A stretch of DNA of 64,000 bases, from assembly GCA_049791675.1 (NCBI GenBank), contig JBARAD010000187.1, positions 1 through 64,000 on the forward strand. Reading direction: 5' to 3'. Shown in pieces: positions 33,789 to 42,575 of the stretch. The position numbers and the translations under genes were made by a program. The notes below the pieces were generated by a model. The model made no database searches. It was given only the letters and a program-made list of their open reading frames with translations, and was not told the DNA's origin. This DNA comes from Chryseosolibacter sp049791675 (GTDB taxonomy: Bacteria; Bacteroidota; Bacteroidia; Cytophagales; Cyclobacteriaceae). Positions within the stretch are counted from its first letter, which is position 1, and every line of letters begins with the position of its first letter.

Positions 33789-36722
33789 ATGATTGTAAAG
33801 GTAAAAAATGTAGTGTGTTGCAGCTTGTTGCTCCTGTTCATTTCGCTTACCGTAGCGGCGCAACATGAAAAGCAGCGATGGGTTGACAGCGTGTTTCATA
33901 CGCTGAACGAAAATGAAAAGATCGGCCAGCTTTTCTTCGCGCGGTTCTCTTCGCATGTTCCCCCGGATGTTTTCAAAACAATTGAAAAAAGAGTTGCCTC
34001 TCACCGGTTTGGCGGCGTCATTTTCACGAACGGATCGGCAAACAAGCAAGCCAGCATCACAAACGCCTTACAGGCGGAAGCGAAAATTCCGCTGCTGATC
34101 AGCCAGGATGTTTCTGCAGGCCTTGGACATGTTGTCGACAGCGCGATGACCTTCCTGTCGCCCCGCGCACAGGGCGCAATTGCTGACGATGAAATTGTTT
34201 ACGAGCTCGCGCACACGATCGGACGTCAAATGAAAGCGATGGGTATCCATATGAGCCTGAGCCCGAATCCCATCCCCGTCGACTCGGCGACCACGAACGA
34301 AAATATCCTGTTTGGCGACCAGCCGGCAGCAGTTGCAAAAAGATCCCTGCTGCACATGAAAGGGCTGCAGGATGCGGGGGTCTTAAGTTGCGCCAAATAT
34401 TTTCCATTGAAAAGCATCGAAGTGATCGACCAGAAGGGAAAAGCGCACATCTCCCTTACCGCCGACACCCTCGGTTCAGCACCTTTCAAGAATCTTTTTG
34501 CACATGGATTGAATGCGGTGATAACGGATGCAACTGACCTTGCCTCGTTTTTTGAAGTGAGAAAATCTGACCTGAAAAAAAAGCTGTCCGGAACCACGCT
34601 CGGGCTTCTCGAATCCGGAAAGCTTTTGCACCAGCCCATGGGATTTGACGGGGTAGTGATGATCGATATCCAAAGCCTTGAAAACAGCGCTGACATCTTC
34701 GAAGAGGGCGACGCTTCGATGTTCGCATTTCAGACGGGAGCGGATATCCTGATCACGGAAGAGGATCCGGACGCAGCTGTCCGGAAGATCAAAAAACTCA
34801 TTCACACGGAAAATCAATACGCAGCAACACTTGATGCCCGTGTCAGGAAAATTCTTGGATTGAAATACGACGCAGGACTTTCCCGGTATGCGCCTGCCGA
34901 CCTGGTGTTTCTTCAGGCCAACCTTCACCCGGCCGAAGCCCGGGTCTTAAGGATGAGGGCATTGAAAGAAAGCGTAACCGTGCTTAAGAATGAGAACGAA
35001 GTGTTGCCCATCCGCATGCTGGAGGGCAGGAAATTCATCAGTCTTGCCGCGGGTGATCCTGTCAGGGCGGACATCTTTCATCGCACCATCAGAAAGTATG
35101 TGCCATCGGCCCGGGCCAACATCACAGAAAAGGAAAGTGAGATCGACCTCTCCTCACAGGACGTCATTCTGGTGGCCGTCTTCCCCAACACATCCGGAAA
35201 GGCGTTGCAAAATCTGATGGGGGTGTTGCAGGAGATATCACCCACCCAACAGATCGCTATTGCTGACTTTGGATGTAAAGCGCTTCAACCGTATGCCTCG
35301 CGTTTTCCCGTTATTGTCACCGGATATAGTGATGACGAGGACGTTGTCGGGCTCATTCCGCAGGTGATGTTCGGGGGCCTGCCCGCGCGCGGGATCTTAC
35401 CTGTCAGCTATGGCGAAATAGCTTCTGGCACTTCCATTAAGACCGTGGACCTGGAGCGGCTGGCTTACTCCTTTCCGGAAGATGCGGGCATAGACGCAAC
35501 GATCCTGGAAAAGATCAACAATATTGCCAATGAGGCGATCTCTTCCGGATCTACGCCCGGATGTTATGTGTTGGTGGCGAAGAACGGTCAGGTAGTCTAT
35601 GACCAGGCATTCGGTCATTTGACCTACGATCAGAAACTGCCCGTGACAGATGAAACCATTTATGACCTGGCATCCCTTACCAAAGTTTCGGCAACGCTCC
35701 AGGCGGTGATGTTCATGCAGGAACGCGGTCTGATCGATATTCACAAAAAGCTCTCCGTGTACCTCCCCGAATTGAAAGGCACCAATAAGAAAAACATCAC
35801 CGTCATTGAGGCGCTGACGCACCAGTCGGGTCTGGTTCCCTTTGTTCCGTTATGGCCCCTCACGGTGGAAGGTCCTGTGTTGAAGCCCATGTATTACAGC
35901 TCGCAGCAGGATGTGCGTTATCCGCTGCAGATCTCTCCCACATTGTTTGGGTCCACCATCCTGAAAGATTCTGTCTGGTCATGGATCACCTATTCCAAGA
36001 TGATGGAAAAACCGAAGCGCACCCCCTATACGTATCGTTATAGCGATCTGGGCTTCATGATGTTCAAACAGCTGGCGGAGCGAACCCTCAATCAACCGCT
36101 TGAGGATTTTCTGCAACAGAATTTTTACGAGCCCTTAGGGGCGTATAGCCTGGGTTATAACCCGTTGAACCGTTTTTCTTCCGAAAAGATCGCCCCGACC
36201 GAAGTGGATACACTCTTCCGCCGCGGACTGGTTCTCGGAACCGTTCATGATGAACGCGCTGCCATGCTGGGCGGTGTGAGCGGTCACGCCGGGTTGTTTG
36301 GCACTGCCAACGACCTTTCAAAGCTCGGGCAGATGTTACTCCAGGAAGGAAGGTACGGAGGCCTGCAATATTACAAGCCTGAGACCGTGGCATTGTTCGC
36401 AGCAAAGCAATATGCCTCCAGCCGACGGGGTCTTGGCTGGGATAAACCGGTTCTAAACGAATGGAACAGCCCCACATCCCGCTTTGCTTCGCCCGAGACT
36501 TTCGGACATACCGGCTTCACCGGTACCTGTCTCTGGGTTGATCCTGCCTTTGACCTGGTCTACATCTTTTTGTCCAATCGCGTATTTCCCGACCGCAGCG
36601 ATAAACTTATACAGGCCAATATCCGTTCACGGATACAGGACGTCATCTACGAGGCCATTTTTAACTTTAGCAAAACCAACGGAAGCGGTTATTTTGACGG
36701 AAAAAACCATTCGGAGAAATAA
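33789..36722 (+). CDS. NagZ-like GH3 domain fused to a serine hydrolase (beta-lactamase fold)
   Basis: A secreted protein of 977 residues with a signal peptide ending SLTVAAQ. The GH3 domain covers about 25-365 and the serine hydrolase about 570-960. In the second, the class C-type motifs are complete: SLTK (Ser629, Lys632), YSD (751-753) and HTG (907-909). In the first, the nucleophile Asp293 in GFDGVVMIDI is kept, but the KHFPGHGD...DSH loop of NagZ is replaced by KYFPLKSIEVIDQKGKAH from Lys203 to His220. This fusion is common in Bacteroidota and acts on cell-wall material, but the GH3 half here may be inactive. Confidence 0.92.
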   Translation: MIVKVKNVVCCSLLLLFISLTVAAQHEKQRWVDSVFHTLNENEKIGQLFFARFSSHVPPDVFKTIEKRVASHRFGGVIFTNGSANKQASITNALQAEAKIPLLISQDVSAGLGHVVDSAMTFLSPRAQGAIADDEIVYELAHTIGRQMKAMGIHMSLSPNPIPVDSATTNENILFGDQPAAVAKRSLLHMKGLQDAGVLSCAKYFPLKSIEVIDQKGKAHISLTADTLGSAPFKNLFAHGLNAVITDATDLASFFEVRKSDLKKKLSGTTLGLLESGKLLHQPMGFDGVVMIDIQSLENSADIFEEGDASMFAFQTGADILITEEDPDAAVRKIKKLIHTENQYAATLDARVRKILGLKYDAGLSRYAPADLVFLQANLHPAEARVLRMRALKESVTVLKNENEVLPIRMLEGRKFISLAAGDPVRADIFHRTIRKYVPSARANITEKESEIDLSSQDVILVAVFPNTSGKALQNLMGVLQEISPTQQIAIADFGCKALQPYASRFPVIVTGYSDDEDVVGLIPQVMFGGLPARGILPVSYGEIASGTSIKTVDLERLAYSFPEDAGIDATILEKINNIANEAISSGSTPGCYVLVAKNGQVVYDQAFGHLTYDQKLPVTDETIYDLASLTKVSATLQAVMFMQERGLIDIHKKLSVYLPELKGTNKKNITVIEALTHQSGLVPFVPLWPLTVEGPVLKPMYYSSQQDVRYPLQISPTLFGSTILKDSVWSWITYSKMMEKPKRTPYTYRYSDLGFMMFKQLAERTLNQPLEDFLQQNFYEPLGAYSLGYNPLNRFSSEKIAPTEVDTLFRRGLVLGTVHDERAAMLGGVSGHAGLFGTANDLSKLGQMLLQEGRYGGLQYYKPETVALFAAKQYASSRRGLGWDKPVLNEWNSPTSRFASPETFGHTGFTGTCLWVDPAFDLVYIFLSNRVFPDRSDKLIQANIRSRIQDVIYEAIFNFSKTNGSGYFDGKNHSEK

Positions 36723-36797
36723 TTTTCGTGGTTTTTACGACTTCATTTTAAATACCTTGCTGACCGTTCACGAAATGATCATTTAACCCGTATCCCT

Positions 36798-37964
36798 GTG
36801 GATCGTATTAAAATTGGAATAGTTTGTTATCCAACCTTCGGCGGTAGCGGTGTGGTAGCTACCGAATTGGGCAAAGCCCTGGCCAAAGAGGGCCACCAGA
36901 TCCACTTTATTACCTATTCCCAACCCACGCGCCTGGATTTTCTCAATGAAAACCTCTACTATCATGAGGTAAATACCAAGAGCTATCCGTTGTTTGAGTA
37001 CGCCCCCTATGAGTTGGCGCTGGCGAGCAAAATGGTGAGTGTTGTCAAGAATGAAAAACTGGATCTTCTCCATGTACATTATGCCATACCCCATGCTTCC
37101 GCCGCGTATATGGCAAAGCAGATCCTGAAGACCCACGGCATCGTCATGCCCGTAGTCACAACCCTGCACGGCACTGACATCACCCTGGTCGGAAAGGACC
37201 CAACCTATGAGCCCGTTGTCACCTTCAGTATCAATCAGTCGGACGGTGTTACCGCAGTGTCGCATGACCTCCGCAGGGAAACGTATCACTCTTTTAAGAT
37301 TACGAATGAAATCGAAGTAATCCCCAATTTCATCGATCTGGAGAAATTCAAAAAACAAAAAAAGGATCATTTCAAAAGAGCCATCTGCCCGGGCGGGGAA
37401 TCATTGATCGTACATACATCCAATTTCCGGGAAGTGAAACGCGTGCTGGATGTTGTCCGCATTTTCAATAATATTGTGAAAGAAATCCCCGCCAAACTTC
37501 TCATGATCGGCGATGGTCCCGACCGGGACGATGCTGAAGCCCTGTGCAGGGAATTGCGTATCTCCGACGACGTAAGATTCCTTGGAAAACTTGAAGCCGT
37601 GGAAGAAGTGCTATCCGTAGCTGACCTGTTCGTCATGCCCTCGGAAAAGGAAAGCTTTGGTCTCGCTGCGCTGGAAGCCATGGCATGTGAGGTTCCCGTT
37701 ATTTCTTCAAATACCGGTGGATTGCCTGAGCTGAATATCCAGGGTGGTACAGGATTTTTAAGTGCTGTTGGAGACGTTGAGGACATGACAAGAAAAGCCC
37801 TTTTTGTCCTCGACCCGGCGAATCTTCCGCGGTTTAAACAAAATGCGCTGCATAGAGCAAAAGAATTTGACATTTCCCGCATCCTGCCGCTCTATGAATC
37901 GTATTATGAACATGTGATGGAGAAAACCTCTTTAAACCCGGCAGTACAAAAAGGTTTGTCCTGA
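36798..37964 (+). CDS. bshA: N-acetyl-alpha-D-glucosaminyl L-malate synthase, bacillithiol pathway
   Basis: This GT4 glycosyltransferase joins UDP-GlcNAc to L-malate, the first step of bacillithiol synthesis. The N terminus reads KIGIVCYPTFGGSGVVATEL, diagnostic of BshA, and the donor-site motif PSEKESFGLAALEAMAC lies near residue 280. The start is GTG at 36798 with no clear ribosome site; no in-frame ATG lies upstream before a stop. bshB and bshC are not in this window. The fatty acid hydroxylase gene follows after 30 bases. Confidence 0.95.
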   Translation: MDRIKIGIVCYPTFGGSGVVATELGKALAKEGHQIHFITYSQPTRLDFLNENLYYHEVNTKSYPLFEYAPYELALASKMVSVVKNEKLDLLHVHYAIPHASAAYMAKQILKTHGIVMPVVTTLHGTDITLVGKDPTYEPVVTFSINQSDGVTAVSHDLRRETYHSFKITNEIEVIPNFIDLEKFKKQKKDHFKRAICPGGESLIVHTSNFREVKRVLDVVRIFNNIVKEIPAKLLMIGDGPDRDDAEALCRELRISDDVRFLGKLEAVEEVLSVADLFVMPSEKESFGLAALEAMACEVPVISSNTGGLPELNIQGGTGFLSAVGDVEDMTRKALFVLDPANLPRFKQNALHRAKEFDISRILPLYESYYEHVMEKTSLNPAVQKGLS

Positions 37965-37994
37965 AGTTTTAAAAATTTTTTGTTAAATTAAGTT

Positions 37995-38696
37995 ATGGCT
38001 GAAATTAAAGAATCTGGAAAGGATGTCAGCATTGCTGGCAATCGGGCCACAGGAAAAGATTTTTCACCAAAAAACCGCGGCACTAGAAAACTGTTTCAAA
38101 ACCCCGTACTGGAGAAATTGTCCAGAACACATATTTCAATTCCCCTCTCCATTTTTGGTATTTACTCCGTTTCTCTTTTATACTGGAGCGTGACCCATAC
38201 CACACTGACCGCCGCAACAACCATCGGCTTGTTCTTCCTTGGACTTATTTCATTTACGTTCGTGGAGTATTTGGTACACCGCTATGTTTACCACTTAAGT
38301 ACCCACACCGAATTCAGAAAGAAATTTCAATACAATGCCCATGGCGTTCACCATGAATTTCCCAAAGACAAAGACAGGCTGGCCATGCCGCCCCTGCTGA
38401 GCATCACCGTTGCGACCATCCTCCTGCTACTTTTCCGGCTAATCATGGGCGACTTTACTTTCGCCTTCCTCCCTGGATTTTTGGCAGGTTATGCATACTA
38501 CCTGTCTGTGCATTATGTCGTGCATATCTACCAGCCACCGAAAAATTTTCTGAGACACCTTTGGGTCAATCACAGCATTCATCACTATAAGGATGGCGAC
38601 GTCGTTTTCGGCGTTTCCTCACCACTGTGGGATTATGTGTTCGGAAACATGCATGCAAAGAACAAGGGCTCCAACACAAAGCAAACAGCATTTTAA
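37995..38696 (+). CDS. Fatty acid hydroxylase / sterol desaturase family protein
   Basis: A di-iron membrane enzyme of 233 residues with about four helices. The histidine boxes are present: HRYVYH near 95, HGVHH near 116, HYVVH near 175 and HSIHH near 195, the set found in FA2H-type hydroxylases. It may make 2-hydroxy fatty acids of membrane lipids (inference). It lies 30 bases after bshA and its N-terminal 35 residues look disordered. A structured sequence with arms at 38706-38712 and 38746-38752 lies beyond its stop. Confidence 0.88.
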   Translation: MAEIKESGKDVSIAGNRATGKDFSPKNRGTRKLFQNPVLEKLSRTHISIPLSIFGIYSVSLLYWSVTHTTLTAATTIGLFFLGLISFTFVEYLVHRYVYHLSTHTEFRKKFQYNAHGVHHEFPKDKDRLAMPPLLSITVATILLLLFRLIMGDFTFAFLPGFLAGYAYYLSVHYVVHIYQPPKNFLRHLWVNHSIHHYKDGDVVFGVSSPLWDYVFGNMHAKNKGSNTKQTAF

Positions 38697-39013
38697 TCAT
38701 TGCGCATCCCGGTTGCCCGGCACTTGAATAAGTGGCCTTGAGAAGCCGGGATCTTCTTCCTTTGGATTCTACCTTCAACCGTGATGGTGGCCATCGCCGA
38801 TCATCGGGTGTCGCATGATTGCCAATGCTCCATACCAACCAGGAACTGCAACATGCGAAGCGGCCGTTGGCAACGCCCAACCCTCGGTGACATCTACCCT
38901 TTCCGCTCAATCCGTAAGAAGGCTTTTAGGACCATTCAAGGGATTATTTCAAAATAAGATTTTGAAGCTGAAACACATTTCGGAAATTAATGGTTAATTG
39001 ATTAAACCTATTT
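38697..39013. other. Intergenic region with one imperfect hairpin
   Basis: This 317-base gap holds no credible gene. Just after the hydroxylase stop, arms ATCCCGG (38706-38712) and CCGGGAT (38746-38752) can pair and enclose a smaller CACTT/AAGTG stem, a possible transcript end although the T tract is broken. The rest, to the VWA start at 39014, shows no clear promoter, repeat or RNA gene; short frames there look random. Confidence 0.5.
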
Positions 39014-40111
39014 ATGGCAGGCTACCGTTTTTCACGATTCATTCCGCCACCCGAAGAAGCCAGTAGCAATTTCGATAAACTGCTGAAGGTTTTCATGCAG
39101 CTTATCCTCATCACCTCTGGAGACGTTTCGGAAGCCCTGCAATGGTTAACGGAAGTAGATCGTCAATATAAATTAACCAATGGCGAGTATGGGATCGGAG
39201 ATTTTATTGAAGACCTGAAGAAAAAAGGATATATCACCGATGAAGGTCCCAGGGGCGAAATCAAGCTGAAAGCGAAAAGCGAACAGAATCTACGGCAATC
39301 CGCATTGGAAGAGATCTTCGGAAAACTCAAGAAGACGAAGTCCGGCGAGCACAACACCCATCACAGCGGCCGTGGCGATGAACAAACGACCGAAAAACGC
39401 GATTACGAATTTGGTGACACGCTCGACCAGATCTCCGTGACAGATTCCCTTCGCAATGCCCAAATCAACCACGGACTTGAGAATTTTAATTTAACGGAAG
39501 ACGATCTGGAGGTCATGGAGAGCGAATTCAAGACGCAGACCTCCACGGTACTGATGATCGATATTTCCCACTCGATGATCCTGTACGGTGAAGACCGCAT
39601 CACACCCGCCAAAAAAGTAGCCATGGCGTTGGCGGAACTCATCACCATAAAGTATCCGAAAGACACCCTCGATGTGATTGTCTTTGGTGACGACGCGTGG
39701 CAAATAGAGATCAAAGACCTGCCTTATCTGAAAGTTGGTCCTTACCATACCAACACCGTTGCAGGATTGGAATTGGCCATGGATATTCTCCGCCGCCGTA
39801 AGAATTCAAACAAACAGGTGTTCATGATCACTGACGGAAAACCTACCTGTATTAAACAGGGTATCAAATATTATAAGAACGCATTTGGCCTCGATGAAAA
39901 AATCCTCAATAAAACTTTAAACCTCGCGAGCCAGTTGAAGAAAATAAAGATCCCCGTGACTACCTTCATGATCGCGACGGATCCATACCTCAAAGCCTTT
40001 GTGAGGGAATTCACGAAAGCCAATAATGGCAACGCCTATTACAGCTCGCTCCAGGGCTTGGGAAATCTCGTATTCGAGGATTTCAAGCGAAACCGGAGGA
40101 AGAGCCTGTGA
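39014..40111 (+). CDS. VWA-domain protein, partner of a MoxR-like ATPase
   Basis: The protein of 365 residues has a charged N-terminal region (1-170) and a von Willebrand A domain from about 175. The metal site MIDAS reads DISHSM (Asp-x-Ser-x-Ser), with a second Asp in ITDGKP near residue 277. Genes of this kind usually sit beside a MoxR-type AAA ATPase, and one follows here after a repeat-rich gap of 182 bases. The pair resembles magnesium-chelatase D/I subunits in layout but not in known function. Client or metal is unknown. Confidence 0.85.
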   Translation: MAGYRFSRFIPPPEEASSNFDKLLKVFMQLILITSGDVSEALQWLTEVDRQYKLTNGEYGIGDFIEDLKKKGYITDEGPRGEIKLKAKSEQNLRQSALEEIFGKLKKTKSGEHNTHHSGRGDEQTTEKRDYEFGDTLDQISVTDSLRNAQINHGLENFNLTEDDLEVMESEFKTQTSTVLMIDISHSMILYGEDRITPAKKVAMALAELITIKYPKDTLDVIVFGDDAWQIEIKDLPYLKVGPYHTNTVAGLELAMDILRRRKNSNKQVFMITDGKPTCIKQGIKYYKNAFGLDEKILNKTLNLASQLKKIKIPVTTFMIATDPYLKAFVREFTKANNGNAYYSSLQGLGNLVFEDFKRNRRKSL

Positions 40112-40190
40112 TTGGGAATTAGGCATTAGGCATTAGGCATTAGAAATTGGGAATTAGGCATTGGTGGGATGAGGGATTTGGAATTAGGGT
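40112..40190. repeat. Heptanucleotide repeat tract with GCATTAG units
   Basis: Directly after the VWA stop, words GAATTAG and GCATTAG are repeated, with three GCATTAG units in a row followed by degenerate copies (GAATTAG, GCATTGG, GGATTTG). The tract lies inside the gap between the VWA and AAA genes of a likely operon. A similar word family is seen near 209-226 and 277-350. Confidence 0.7.
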
Positions 40191-40293
40191 GGCGATGGAT
40201 TTCGTGAAGGAGGAAGTGAAGGGTCGGCGGAGGAGGAAAAAAAGAATGCGGGTGTTAGCAAAAAATCAATTAATCTGATCAGAAAATAAAGGG

Positions 40294-41802
40294 ATGACGA
40301 ATATAAAAACATTAGGCGAACTAAAGCGAAGCGGATATAAACCCCGGGGAATTAAGGATGAACTTCGGGAGAACCTCATTACTAAACTGAGAAAGAAAGA
40401 GCCCGTTTTCGCCGGTATCTGGGGATATGAAGAAACGGTTATCCCCGACCTGGAGCGGGCCATTCTCGCGGGCCACGATGTCAATCTTCTTGGATTAAGA
40501 GGTCAGGCAAAAACCAGGCTTGCAAGGCTGATGGTCAACCTGCTCGACGAGTATGTCCCTGTGATTGAAGGTTCCGAATTGAATGACGATCCACTGGAGC
40601 CCTTGTCGAGGTACGGAAGAGACAAGGTAAATGAGATGGGGGATGATACGCCCGTCGCCTGGTTACACCGGGAAGATCGTTATACGGAAAAACTGGCTAC
40701 ACCTGATGTTTCCGTTGCCGACCTGGTGGGTGACGTTGACCCCATTAAAGCAGCAACGCTGAAGCTTCCTTACGCGGATGAACGCGTGATCCACTTCGGC
40801 CTGATCCCCCGTTCAAACCGTTGTATCTTTGTCATCAACGAGTTGCCCGACCTGCAGGCGCGCATACAGGTGTCGCTCTTCAATATACTGCAGGAAGGCG
40901 ATATCCAGATCCGCGGATTCAAGCTGCGGCTGCCCCTGGACATACAGTTCGTCTTTACCGCCAATCCCGAAGATTATACCAATCGCGGTAGCATCGTTAC
41001 ACCGTTGAAGGACCGCATCGACAGCCAGATCATCACCCACTATCCGAAAACACTGGACATCGGAAAACGCATCACGCAGCAGGAAGCACGCCTGAAAGAA
41101 TCGCAGAAGGAATCCATCACCGCCAATGAGATCGTAAAAGATCTGGTGGAGCAGATTGCCTTTGAGGCGCGGAAGAGCGAATACGTCGATGCGAAAAGCG
41201 GTGTATCGGCGCGACTCACGATCTCGGCTTTTGAGAACCTGATCGCTGCCGCAGAACGCAGAAGCATCATCAACAATGAAAAAAAGGCAACGATCCGTAT
41301 TTCAGATTTTATTGGCGTGATTCCCGCAATCACTGGAAAAGTTGAACTGGTGTACGAGGGTGAGCAGGAAGGACCCAACATCGTTGCACAGAACCTTGTC
41401 GGTAAGGCCATCCGTACTCAGTTCCTGAATTATTTCCCAGACCCTGACAAATTCCGCAAGCAGAAGGAGAAGAGCCCATACAAAACCGTCACCGATTGGT
41501 TTGGTGAGGGCAACAGCGTTGACCTGCTGCACGACATGCCTCAATCGGATTTCGAAAGGAAATTAAAGACTGTTCCCGGCCTGGAAGAACTTGTAAATAC
41601 ATTTCATAAACATCAGGAAACCGCAACCAGGATCTTCATGATGGAGTTCTCGCTTCACGGGCTGGCGGAGTTCAGTTTGATCAGCAAGCATCACCTTTCC
41701 GCAGGGCTTCAGTTCAAGGACCTGCTGAGCAGCATGTTCACCCTGCCCAGGCCCGGGCAGGAGGACGATGAAGATGATGAAGCCATGGGAGGAAAATTCT
41801 AA
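40294..41802 (+). CDS. MoxR-like AAA+ ATPase (magnesium chelatase I-like)
   Basis: A 502-residue AAA+ protein. Walker A reads GLRGQAKT near residue 70, with Ala where the last Gly is usual. Walker B reads CIFVINEL near residue 172, with Asn for the expected Asp. The sensor-1 region FTANPEDYTNRG is intact. Such changes recur in this family of VWA-linked ATPases, so they do not prove loss of activity. An AlbA_2 gene starts three bases after the stop, and the VWA gene lies upstream past the heptamer tract. Confidence 0.88.
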   Translation: MTNIKTLGELKRSGYKPRGIKDELRENLITKLRKKEPVFAGIWGYEETVIPDLERAILAGHDVNLLGLRGQAKTRLARLMVNLLDEYVPVIEGSELNDDPLEPLSRYGRDKVNEMGDDTPVAWLHREDRYTEKLATPDVSVADLVGDVDPIKAATLKLPYADERVIHFGLIPRSNRCIFVINELPDLQARIQVSLFNILQEGDIQIRGFKLRLPLDIQFVFTANPEDYTNRGSIVTPLKDRIDSQIITHYPKTLDIGKRITQQEARLKESQKESITANEIVKDLVEQIAFEARKSEYVDAKSGVSARLTISAFENLIAAAERRSIINNEKKATIRISDFIGVIPAITGKVELVYEGEQEGPNIVAQNLVGKAIRTQFLNYFPDPDKFRKQKEKSPYKTVTDWFGEGNSVDLLHDMPQSDFERKLKTVPGLEELVNTFHKHQETATRIFMMEFSLHGLAEFSLISKHHLSAGLQFKDLLSSMFTLPRPGQEDDEDDEAMGGKF

Positions 41803-41805
41803 GCC

Positions 41806-42492
41806 ATGACCAGGCCGCAGGAAGCTACTACATTTCACGCGCGGCAGGTTCGCGAACTTAAACAGCTTGTTTCAAAGGGAGAAAGCGCAAACCTCGAGTT
41901 TAAAAGAAAGGCATCCTATCCCGACAAGATCCTGCGTGAAATGATTGCCTTCGCGAATGCGTCTGGAGGAATATTACTTGTTGGCGTAGGTGATGACGGA
42001 GAGCTCGCGGGTCTCAAACATCCGGAAGGCGACTCACATGTTATCCAGGAGTCATTGAAGAAATGCAAGCCAGGCCTGCCGGTTACGGAAACCTTTATTC
42101 CCATCGGAAATTCCAGACACATCATTGAATACCGTATCAGTGAAAGCAAAGAAAAGCCACACTACTTTCTCGACGGTGAAAAGAAAGAAGCGTACATCCG
42201 CGTCAATGATCAAAGCATCCGCGCAAGCAGAGAAGTGCGCGAGATCGCGAGAAGAGCACAACACAAAAAAGATATCCGCTTTCACTATGGAGAGCATGAA
42301 AAATTCCTGATGCACTATCTCGATATCCACCCCTTCATTACGCTGAAAGAATTTATCGGAGTGAGCGGACTCAAGAAATTTTATGCTTCAAGAAAACTGG
42401 TGTTGCTTGTACTCGCGAACGTTTTGCAGATCACGCCGCATGAGAAAGGAGATCTTTTTTCGCTGGCCTTCGGAAAACAAAACGGGCAATAA
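41806..42492 (+). CDS. AlbA_2 (Schlafen-like) domain protein
   Basis: The 228-residue protein has the AlbA_2 signature: ESANLEFKRKASYPDKILREMIAFANASGGILLVGVGDDG, in which EFKRK and NASGGILLVGV are the conserved pieces (about residues 26-65). AlbA_2 occurs in putative ATP-binding or nucleic-acid-binding proteins, including Schlafen-type nucleases. The remaining C-terminal half (about 155-228) is helical. It begins three bases after the AAA ATPase gene, so the two are co-translated. Confidence 0.85.
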   Translation: MTRPQEATTFHARQVRELKQLVSKGESANLEFKRKASYPDKILREMIAFANASGGILLVGVGDDGELAGLKHPEGDSHVIQESLKKCKPGLPVTETFIPIGNSRHIIEYRISESKEKPHYFLDGEKKEAYIRVNDQSIRASREVREIARRAQHKKDIRFHYGEHEKFLMHYLDIHPFITLKEFIGVSGLKKFYASRKLVLLVLANVLQITPHEKGDLFSLAFGKQNGQ

Positions 42493-42575
42493 GAATAGCA
42501 AAAAAATTGTGTTTTAAAAAGTGAAAGCTTTCGGTGCGATTGATTACATTTAGTAAACCAAGTTCTTTGTGAAGT

